DNA of 6,174 bases. Origin: an uncultured Blautia sp. (GTDB lineage: Bacteria > Bacillota > Clostridia > Lachnospirales > Lachnospiraceae). The DNA lies in NCBI GenBank assembly GCA_900765525.1, contig CAAFRY010000032.1:1-6174 (forward strand), read 5' to 3'. Shown here piece after piece: positions 1 through 5,506 of the stretch; positions within the stretch are counted from its first letter, which is position 1, and each line of letters opens with the position of its first letter. Position numbers and translations under genes: made by a program. The notes below the pieces were generated by a model. That model was given only the letters and a program-made list of their open reading frames with translations. It was not told the DNA's origin and made no database searches.

Positions 1-51
1 CTTTAGCTGACATCTGCCTTTCATGCGAGTGTGCATCGCTGCGCAAAGCGC
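1..51. other. Non-coding left edge, no gene seen
   Basis: No reading frame with a credible ribosome binding site is visible here. The stretch lies beyond the terminator of the lipoprotein gene and carries small GC-rich symmetries: GCGA/TCGC around positions 25-39, and GCGC-AAA-GCGC at 41-51. Such GC-rich pieces in an otherwise ordinary intergenic region can belong to dispersed intergenic repeats, but one copy cannot show that. It could also be the start of the leader of a further minus-strand gene outside the window. Confidence 0.4.
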
Positions 52-95
52 TTTTTATGATATAGGAAAGTGAGAACTTTCCTATATCATGAAAA
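52..95. repeat. Long inverted repeat with tetraloop-like centre
   Basis: Positions 57-71 and 76-90 are perfectly complementary, giving a 15-bp stem closed by the four bases GAGA (72-75). Read as plus-strand RNA this is a GNRA-type tetraloop. One T-G wobble (56/91) and four T-A pairs (52-55 with 92-95) can extend it to about 20 bp. Neither strand has a run of T after the hairpin (A tracts follow on both), so it is not a typical rho-independent terminator. The A/T flank at 92-95 is also the U-tract of the adjoining minus-strand terminator. It could be an mRNA 3'-end stabiliser, a protein-binding palindrome or a remnant of a mobile repeat; the sequence does not decide. Confidence 0.8.
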
Positions 96-125
96 AGGAA
101 CACAGAAGTCTTGTTCTGCGTTCCT
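92..125 (-). terminator. Rho-independent terminator of the operon
   Basis: Read on the minus strand, GGAACGCAGAA (124-114) pairs with TTCTGTGTTCC (107-97). This gives an 11-bp stem with one G-U wobble and a six-base loop (113-108), followed at once by five T (96-92). It begins only seven bases after the stop codon of the lipoprotein gene. Stem, loop and T tract fit an intrinsic terminator well. It suggests that most transcripts from the kinase-regulator-lipoprotein operon end here, although partial readthrough to a gene beyond the left edge is possible. Confidence 0.88.
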
Positions 126-131
126 CTCTGT

Positions 132-1832
132 TTAATTCTCTATTTTCTGCTCTTCCTTCCAGTCTCTGATAGCCTCCAATACCTGGCTGCCTCCTATGGA
201 TTCCCAGGTTTTTACAAAATCCTCATAGGCCTTAGGGCTTTCCGCCCCTGTCATAATCTTTGCCAGTATTTCTCTTGTTACCTGCTGCAGGGTCTGGGCA
301 TTTCCCACAATCACATCATCCCCCAGTCCTTTATAGGCAGGCGTTAAAAAGCAGTCTTCCCTTCTCATTTCATCAATCACAGCCCAAGCGCAATGGTCCC
401 CTTCAAAAACCGTGCAGGCAGAAATCCCTGCTATCTGCCGGCTGTCCTGAAGATTCACACTGCCTGTTTCCCTGGCCTCCAGCCAGGCATGGATATTCTC
501 ATAGGTTTTCCTCTGTCTGATGTCTAAATCTGAAGTGTCGCCGGTCTGCAATGCCTTGGGAAGTACCCGGAAAATATTGTACCCTTCTTCAGGATTTACC
601 AGATAAGCAATAGACGCCCTTGCCCCTGAGTAATGGTCATTATCTCCCCAACCGTATTTATAATATTCCTCTTCACTTTCCGGATAGAAGATTTTCTGTA
701 CGCTGAGGTTGAGAATTTTCACCAGTACCTCCGGATTTTCACACTGGCTGCTGACTGTGTAGACACTCCGGACCGAGGAGGGCAGATAGGCCTTGGTTTT
801 CTCTCCTTCAATTCCGCTGGGCACAGCAGCTGCAATTACCTTAGCATTTTCATTGTTATTCAGCAGTTCCGAGGCAGGAACCATACCGCCCCAGTAAGGT
901 CCGAACCAGATACCGCACCGTCCGCTTCCTGCATCCTCAAAAACCCCATTGTTGTCCATTGTCACTGCATCCCGGCAGATAACTCCATCCTGATACAGTT
1001 TTTGCAAAAAAGCCAGACCCTTTTCCATTCCTTCCACATTTGCACCGCCCCATACCGGATTGCCTTCCTTATCGTCGATAAAGGCATAGGTATCATTTCC
1101 CAGATAAGCCCCGTAGGCTGCAAAGACAGGACTGCTGGTCCCTACCTCATCAGTCACCATATTTATTCCGTCTATGGCAAGCCCGTAGGTGTCCTGGACG
1201 CCATTTCCATCCGGGTCCTGAAAGGTAAAAGCATAAGCCGTCTTTTCCAGTTCCTCCATGGTCTTTGGAATGTCAAGTCCCAGATTTTCCAGCCAGTCCT
1301 GGCGGATAAACATCATAGGAAACTGCTCATAGGAGTTATCAATCCTGGGGATTCCATAAAGCTTTCCATCTATAGTAAGCATTTTCAGGATTTCCCCATT
1401 CTCTCTCTCCATATATTCCTTTAATTCTTTACTGGCATAAGTCTCATAAGCCTGAGTAATATCGGCAATCACCCCGTTTTGGACCCATTCCTTATACTTG
1501 GACAAATCTCCGTTCAGAATATCCGGATAGTTTCCAGATAAAATCGCCGACTCCTGTTTCACCTCGCTTTGACTGGAATCTACAGAATAGGCAATTTCAG
1601 GTATGATATTATACTCCCTGTACAAATCCAGCCAGGCATTGTCCTCCGGGGTTTCCTCGCCTGCCCAGTGCATATCCGCCGCATAGGCAAGAGCAATAGA
1701 AACCTCTACCGGAGAATCATAGCCATATTTTTCATCTATATCTTTCTTAGTCTCTGTTTCTTCTTGCCCGCTCCCACAGGCAGCCAGAAAAAGAAACAGC
1801 AAAAGAACACTTGCTTTTGTCCCTTTTTTCAT
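132..1832 (-). CDS. Extracellular solute-binding lipoprotein (LplA-like, ABC type)
   Basis: This 566-residue protein has a short lipoprotein signal: MKKGTK, a Leu/Phe-rich core at residues 9-16, then the lipobox LAAC with Cys19 as the lipid-anchored residue. An acidic Ser/Gly/Glu linker follows. The rest reads as a family-1-like carbohydrate-binding protein. It has QDWLENLGLDIPKTMEEL (178-195) and the acidic loop DPDGNGVQD (206-214), an EF-hand-like segment common in LplA/YtcQ-type proteins. It also has aromatic-rich stretches such as WFGPYWGG (309-316), fitting sugar stacking. The length is normal for the long LplA-like group. It should sit on the outer face of the membrane and bind a mono- or oligosaccharide; the ligand cannot be read from sequence. 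The start is supported by AAAGGAG (1847-1841), eight bases before the ATG and inside the 17-base gap after the response regulator gene, so the two are co-transcribed. No permease gene follows; a terminator does. It could alternatively act as a ligand-presenting partner of the kinase. Confidence 0.92.
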   Translation of the reverse strand: MKKGTKASVLLLFLFLAACGSGQEETETKKDIDEKYGYDSPVEVSIALAYAADMHWAGEETPEDNAWLDLYREYNIIPEIAYSVDSSQSEVKQESAILSGNYPDILNGDLSKYKEWVQNGVIADITQAYETYASKELKEYMERENGEILKMLTIDGKLYGIPRIDNSYEQFPMMFIRQDWLENLGLDIPKTMEELEKTAYAFTFQDPDGNGVQDTYGLAIDGINMVTDEVGTSSPVFAAYGAYLGNDTYAFIDDKEGNPVWGGANVEGMEKGLAFLQKLYQDGVICRDAVTMDNNGVFEDAGSGRCGIWFGPYWGGMVPASELLNNNENAKVIAAAVPSGIEGEKTKAYLPSSVRSVYTVSSQCENPEVLVKILNLSVQKIFYPESEEEYYKYGWGDNDHYSGARASIAYLVNPEEGYNIFRVLPKALQTGDTSDLDIRQRKTYENIHAWLEARETGSVNLQDSRQIAGISACTVFEGDHCAWAVIDEMRREDCFLTPAYKGLGDDVIVGNAQTLQQVTREILAKIMTGAESPKAYEDFVKTWESIGGSQVLEAIRDWKEEQKIEN

Positions 1833-1840
1833 TTTCTCAG

Positions 1841-1847
1841 CTCCTTT
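1841..1847 (-). promoter_or_regulatory. Ribosome binding site of the lipoprotein gene
   Basis: AAAGGAG on the minus strand lies eight bases before the ATG at 1832 and just after the TAG stop of the upstream gene (1852-1850). It is the strongest site in the operon, consistent with a binding protein being made in excess over its regulators. Confidence 0.8.
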
Positions 1848-1849
1848 AC

Positions 1850-3493
1850 CTATTGGTACCGCTGTGCAGCTATACTTTCCCTGTATTCCTTTGGAGAGAC
1901 GCCCAGCTCCTTATGAAAGGTTCTGGTAAATGATTGGGGAGAGGTATAGCCTGTCTTCCCTGCAATCTCCTGAATCTTTACATTTCCGTCTTTCAACAGC
2001 TTCTTAGCCAGCTCCATTCTTTTATGTGTCACATAATCGCTGACTGTCTCTCCGGTAATCTGCTTAAAAAGCCGGGAAAAATAACTGGCGTTAAATCCTC
2101 CTACATCAGCCAGCCGGGTCAAAGACAAATCCTCAGACAAATGGTCCTCAATATAGACAATCACTCTCTTTAGGGCTCTTTTGGCTAAAATATCCTCATT
2201 CTTATCTAACAAAGAAAATACTGCATCCGATACCTGCCGCAGGTACGCCGCTGCTTCCTGCCAGTTCTCATGAGCGTCCAGGGTTGTCAATTTATAAAGC
2301 CCCACTTTAAAGGCCATTTCCTGCTCCAGATGGTTTTCATTTATAAACCGAAGAAGCAATGTGGATACATTATAGTAAGCCTCCAGGGCTACCGGGTCAT
2401 GGCGGCTGCTTCTCTGGATAATCCTTTTTAAGCAGTCCTCCAGCAATCCTTGATAATCCTCTTTTTTGTGCAGCTCCAGGCAAGAATACATAGCCGTCAG
2501 CATAGAGCTGCTGCGGTAGCTTCTCTCCTGCTGCTCCGGTTTGGGCATGCTTTCCTCATTAAAAATACAGTTCTGCGTCCCTCCCAAATAACCTGTCATA
2601 ATATTCCGCAGCTGTTCCAGAGCCTGTCCCAGCTCCTGCATCTTCTTAGGCTTACTGCTGACAACTGCTGAGAAGGTAGTGCCGCACACGCCCGGAAAAA
2701 TTTCCTGTGCATATTCCAGGGCCCCTGAGGCTAAAACAAATATTTGCTTCCAATCCGGTTCTTCCTCCCACTCTTTGGGCTGTATCAGAGCAAGGGCATT
2801 GGCTTCGTCCAGGATATGGATATAAAGCATGAGTTTTTTAGGGAAATTTTCATGGATAATCTGGGAGAGCCGCTCTGTATGGTAATATCGCCCTTCCTGA
2901 CCTCCTTTTTTCCATTTGTTATCCACCCGTATCAAAAAAGCAAGTGCCGGCGCTGAAAGACAAATATCCACCTCCAGCTCTGCCAGCCGCTGCTTTGCCT
3001 CTGCTTCCTCCAGGTCCCCTGACAGTATACCGTCTAAGGCCTCTCTTCTCAGCCACTGTCTGGCCTTTTGCGCCTCTTGTCTGCGGCTGATTTTCCTGCG
3101 TTCCTCCTCCAGCTCTGCCTGTCCCTGGTCCAGAAATTCTCCCACAGCGTCCATAATCACCTGGTCTTCTTCGGTCTTCAATATATATTTTATGTCCTTA
3201 TGATTGATAATCCGGTACATATCATCAAAATTACGAAAACCCGTGAGAAAAACGGTCTTGCACCTGGGCCAGTTTTCCTTAATCTTTTCAAAAAGAGCAA
3301 TCCCATCCATCCCCGGCATTTTAATATCCGTTAAAACCACATCAAAACGAATTGTATTCAAAAGCCTCAGTGCTTCAAAGGCTGAATTGGCTGTATAAAC
3401 TCCGATTTCTCTTTCAAATTCATACTTAAACAGCTCCTCCAGCCCCAATAATATTTCCTGCTCATCATCCACAATCAACAGATTCTGATTCAT
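1850..3493 (-). CDS. Response regulator, REC plus AraC-type DNA-binding domain (YesN-like)
   Basis: This 547-residue protein begins with a receiver domain (about 3-122). The acidic pair is Asp9/Asp10, the phosphoacceptor is Asp56 in DVVLTDIKMPGMDG, the conserved Thr is Thr84 and the Lys is Lys106. After Lys106 the usual Pro is a Thr (YILKTEED). A charged, probably helical linker (about 123-155) leads into a long middle region (about 155-435) with no domain I recognise. The C-terminus is a complete AraC-type double HTH (about 442-540): LTRLADVGGFNASYFSRLFK (458-477), then KIQEIAGKTGYTSPQSFTR (506-524) and FHKELGVSPKEYR. Classic YesN proteins are nearer 370 residues, so the middle region is enlarged. 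The gene overlaps the kinase gene by 29 bases, suggesting translational coupling. Phosphorylation by that kinase should turn on DNA binding, probably at its own operon and at transport or glycan-use genes. Partnership is inferred from the overlap. Confidence 0.95.
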   Translation of the reverse strand: MNQNLLIVDDEQEILLGLEELFKYEFEREIGVYTANSAFEALRLLNTIRFDVVLTDIKMPGMDGIALFEKIKENWPRCKTVFLTGFRNFDDMYRIINHKDIKYILKTEEDQVIMDAVGEFLDQGQAELEEERRKISRRQEAQKARQWLRREALDGILSGDLEEAEAKQRLAELEVDICLSAPALAFLIRVDNKWKKGGQEGRYYHTERLSQIIHENFPKKLMLYIHILDEANALALIQPKEWEEEPDWKQIFVLASGALEYAQEIFPGVCGTTFSAVVSSKPKKMQELGQALEQLRNIMTGYLGGTQNCIFNEESMPKPEQQERSYRSSSMLTAMYSCLELHKKEDYQGLLEDCLKRIIQRSSRHDPVALEAYYNVSTLLLRFINENHLEQEMAFKVGLYKLTTLDAHENWQEAAAYLRQVSDAVFSLLDKNEDILAKRALKRVIVYIEDHLSEDLSLTRLADVGGFNASYFSRLFKQITGETVSDYVTHKRMELAKKLLKDGNVKIQEIAGKTGYTSPQSFTRTFHKELGVSPKEYRESIAAQRYQ

Positions 3494-5210
3494 ACAATCC
3501 CCCCACCTCTTCTATCTTAATCTTTACGGCTGCTCCTCCCAGCCTGCTTCTTTCAATAGCCAGCCCGGCCTTTCCATGGAAATAATATTTCAGTCGTTTG
3601 TGAATATTGGAGAGTCCTGTGATTTCTTCGCTCTCTCTTTCCTGAAGTTTCTCCTGCATCCGCTGAATATCCTCATCTTTCAGGTCCTCTCCATTGTCCT
3701 CCACCGAAATTTCAAGCCCCCTCTCCCGGGGAAGAAAGGAAATCTGCAAGAGCCCGTCGCTGACCCGGTTCTCCAAACCATGCTCAAAAGCATTTTCCAG
3801 CAGGGGCTGTAAAATCAGCCTGGGCACTTTTACCTCTTTCCATTCTGGTAAAAGCTCCCCAAACTCTATGGTCAGTCTTCCTGCAAAACGCACTCCCTGT
3901 ATGGCAGCATAGCTTCTTGCATGTTCCGTCTCTTGTTCCAGAGTGGTATCATCAGAGCCGTTTCTGGTAAGAAACCGGAAATAATTTCCCAAATGCTTGG
4001 CAAAATCCTCCGCATTTTCATAGTCCTGCCGCTTAATCCTCCGGCTTAGGATAAAAAAGCTGTTGTATAAAAAGTGGGGATTTATCTGGGCCTGCAGCTG
4101 TTTCAGCTGAGCTTTCTCCGCCAGATTTTTCTGCACATACACTTCCTGAATTAGTTGAGACAGCTTATCCTCCATATCATTGAAGCCTTCGTACAGATAA
4201 TCAAACTCATCATTTTCTTGATGAGAAATGTGTTCTTTAAGATTTCCCACCTTTACCTTTTCAAAGGCTGAAACCAGCTGCTGCATAGGCTTATGTACCG
4301 TCTTTTGGGTATACAGTGCAAACATGGCTGACATAGCAATCATCAGTACAAGAAACAGGCCCATGGAAATCCAGGTCTGTCTGCTATATTCCATAATGGT
4401 CTTTTCCTCCACATACTGGACGAAAAGCCCCAGATTATTAGAATTTCCCACATAGACCAGATAATGGGCTCCTGCTGCCTTTACTCTCTGGATGGGAAGA
4501 TATTCCTCCTCCGTGTCAGTGACAAGCTGCTCCAAAATTTCCCTGCCGCCGCATTGCTGGGCAGGACTTTCTATGAGAACATCCTGCTGTTGATTATAAA
4601 TAAAGGCTCCGCTCTGCTTTGAGGTACTCAGCATGGATAGGTTCTCCACCAGTTCCTTGGTGGAAAAGGTAATGACAAAGATAAAATCCTGGTCCCCGCC
4701 CAGCTTCCGGTTCCGCATAACATAGAAATTCTCTCCGTCATAATTCATAGATGTTTCCAGGGTATTCTCCTCATAAGCTTCTGCTGCAGCTTCATCTTCT
4801 CCGGTCATTTTCCCGATAGACCCTGCGGTTACCTTGTAACCGGAATCTGGTATGTAAAGCACTGCATCCTTTACCAGAGTTCCGTAACCGGTAATGGTCC
4901 CGATTCTCTCCCGTACAGACAAAAGAGCCTCTCTGCGTTCATAATCACTTTGCAGCGCATTTTCTTCTGTAAGGAATATCAGCTTCTGATTGGTAAAAAA
5001 ATCAATTTGCAGTTTTAAAATATTATCAATTTCCCTGTCCAGACTCTCTTGATAATATTCTGCCTGAGCCTGCATATTTTCATATACCAGGGTTCTCATA
5101 TTCCGCATAGAATGAAGATGTAAAAGCAGCACAATCCCCATAATCGCTGCGATAATCACACCAAACATTACAACCAGCTTTTTTTGTATTGAACTCTTTC
5201 TCTTTTTCAT
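3465..5210 (-). CDS. Sensor histidine kinase, YesM/LytS-type (HisKA_7TM-less, His_kinase family)
   Basis: From the start chosen here the protein has 581 residues. A basic N-terminus (MKKRKSSIQKK) leads into membrane helix 1 (about 12-31). An outside region of roughly 245 residues follows, probably Cache-like by analogy with YesM, then membrane helix 2 (about 279-300) and a HAMP domain (about 302-354). The kinase core has QAQINPHFLYN (373-383) with phosphoacceptor His379. ATP-binding motifs are the N box LQPLLENAFEHG (Asn473), VEDNG (Asp505-Gly507) and GLSNIHKRL (532-540). All key residues are present. An upstream in-frame ATG at 5240 would add ten residues, but it has no ribosome binding site and overlaps a TATAAT box. 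The ATG at 5210 has AGGGG eight bases upstream. The 3' end overlaps the regulator gene. It should sense an outside signal, perhaps a sugar or the sugar-loaded lipoprotein, and phosphorylate the downstream regulator; the signal itself is not visible. Confidence 0.94.
   Translation of the reverse strand: MKKRKSSIQKKLVVMFGVIIAAIMGIVLLLHLHSMRNMRTLVYENMQAQAEYYQESLDREIDNILKLQIDFFTNQKLIFLTEENALQSDYERREALLSVRERIGTITGYGTLVKDAVLYIPDSGYKVTAGSIGKMTGEDEAAAEAYEENTLETSMNYDGENFYVMRNRKLGGDQDFIFVITFSTKELVENLSMLSTSKQSGAFIYNQQQDVLIESPAQQCGGREILEQLVTDTEEEYLPIQRVKAAGAHYLVYVGNSNNLGLFVQYVEEKTIMEYSRQTWISMGLFLVLMIAMSAMFALYTQKTVHKPMQQLVSAFEKVKVGNLKEHISHQENDEFDYLYEGFNDMEDKLSQLIQEVYVQKNLAEKAQLKQLQAQINPHFLYNSFFILSRRIKRQDYENAEDFAKHLGNYFRFLTRNGSDDTTLEQETEHARSYAAIQGVRFAGRLTIEFGELLPEWKEVKVPRLILQPLLENAFEHGLENRVSDGLLQISFLPRERGLEISVEDNGEDLKDEDIQRMQEKLQERESEEITGLSNIHKRLKYYFHGKAGLAIERSRLGGAAVKIKIEEVGGLYESESVDCG
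3499..3510 (-). promoter_or_regulatory. Ribosome binding site of the response regulator gene
   Basis: The purine run AGAGGTGGGGGG on the minus strand lies inside the end of the kinase gene and precedes the ATG at 3493. AGAGGT is eleven bases away; the G run is nearer. It supports this start, and with it the 29-base overlap with the kinase gene. Confidence 0.6.
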
Positions 5211-5218
5211 GCCTCTAA

Positions 5219-5223
5219 CCCCT
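5219..5223 (-). promoter_or_regulatory. Ribosome binding site deciding the kinase start
   Basis: AGGGG on the minus strand lies eight bases before the ATG at 5210. A second purine run, AGAGG, is too close (one base) to serve. No comparable site precedes the in-frame ATG at 5240, so the shorter protein is preferred. Confidence 0.6.
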
Positions 5224-5238
5224 ATCCCCTGTCTTTGC

Positions 5239-5244
5239 ATTATA
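5239..5244 (-). promoter_or_regulatory. Candidate -10 box of the kinase operon
   Basis: A perfect TATAAT on the minus strand, placed so that transcription would begin near 5232, about 22 bases before the preferred ATG at 5210. The -35 position (about 5261-5267) is only an A-rich run, not TTGACA, so the promoter would need an activator, possibly the operon's own response regulator. The call rests on the -10 box alone. Confidence 0.45.
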
Positions 5245-5274
5245 CAATACTACATTTTCTCTTTTTTTTCTACC

Positions 5275-5291
5275 CTCTCTGGCCAAGAGAG
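5275..5291. promoter_or_regulatory. Small inverted repeat, possible operator
   Basis: CTCTCT (5275-5280) and AGAGAG (5286-5291) form a 6-bp inverted repeat around GGCCA. It sits roughly 43-59 bases upstream of the transcription start predicted from the operon -10 box, a usual place for an activator site. The arms are low-complexity, so chance is a real alternative. Confidence 0.25.
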
Positions 5292-5364
5292 ACAGACAGA
5301 TAGGGGCAGTCAGAAAAAAGCTGATTGTCCTTGTTGAATAGAGATAGGAAACACAGGCGAGGTA

Positions 5365-5373
5365 TGATATAAT
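5365..5373 (+). promoter_or_regulatory. Candidate extended -10 promoter of the XRE gene
   Basis: TGATATAAT matches the extended -10 consensus TGnTATAAT exactly. No good -35 is found 16-18 bases upstream, which extended -10 promoters can tolerate. The start would be near 5380, leaving a leader of about 127 bases before the ATG at 5507. A nearer alternative is TATAGT (5444-5449) with TTGAGT (5424-5429), but the 14-base spacing is too short. Confidence 0.5.
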
Positions 5374-5413
5374 GAGAACATAAAATTGTAATTTATCGAA
5401 CATATTCCTCTCC

Positions 5414-5442
5414 CAACCAATGGTTGAGTCTGGTAATTCAAC
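5414..5442 (+). repeat. Overlapping inverted repeats in the XRE leader
   Basis: CAACCA (5414-5419) and TGGTTG (5421-5426) are perfect inverted arms around a single A. The second arm, as GTTGA (5423-5427), is also complementary to TCAAC (5438-5442). As DNA the first repeat looks like an operator half-site pair for a dimeric regulator. As RNA a one-base loop is impossible without losing pairs, so the 5423-5442 pairing would be favoured. It may be an autoregulatory site for the XRE protein. Confidence 0.4.
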
Positions 5443-5489
5443 TTATAGTTCGTGTACGGTGGCTAATAAAAATTGTAAAGTGTAGCATG

Positions 5490-5497
5490 AAAGGAGG
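5490..5497 (+). promoter_or_regulatory. Ribosome binding site of the XRE gene
   Basis: AAAGGAGG is a near-ideal Shine-Dalgarno sequence nine bases before the ATG at 5507. It fixes that start and shows the AT-rich plus-strand frame is a real gene. Confidence 0.88.
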
Positions 5498-5506
5498 CAT
5501 ATTGTA

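Larger units (their letters stand above)
5211..5506. other. Divergent intergenic region
   Basis: This stretch separates the minus-strand operon from the plus-strand XRE gene. It holds a TATAAT box for each direction (5239-5244 minus, 5365-5373 plus with extended TG). It also has a 6-bp inverted repeat (5275-5280 with 5286-5291) upstream of the operon -10, and overlapping small inverted repeats at 5414-5442. The 10-base word AAAATTGTAA occurs at 5382-5391 and again at 5469-5478. A 62-codon minus-strand frame (5215-5403) crosses it; it is hydrophobic and AT-derived, and I do not call it a gene. No tRNA or recognised riboswitch is seen. Confidence 0.7.

Noticed and set aside
41..56. GCGC-AAA-GCGC followed by five T, terminator-like on the plus strand
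   Set aside because: The stem has only four pairs with a three-base loop, and its T run is better explained as the outer part of the 52-95 inverted repeat.
633..1424. A 263-codon plus-strand frame opposite the lipoprotein gene
   Set aside because: It lies entirely antisense to a well-supported gene, has no ribosome binding site that stands out, and its translation has no recognisable domain.
2916..3334. Two overlapping plus-strand frames of about 90 codons opposite the response regulator
   Set aside because: They are antisense to a complete receiver domain and have low-complexity Ser/Leu-rich translations without start signals.
5291..5300. Tetranucleotide repeat GACAGACAGA
   Set aside because: Two and a half units are too short to suggest phase variation or a functional repeat.
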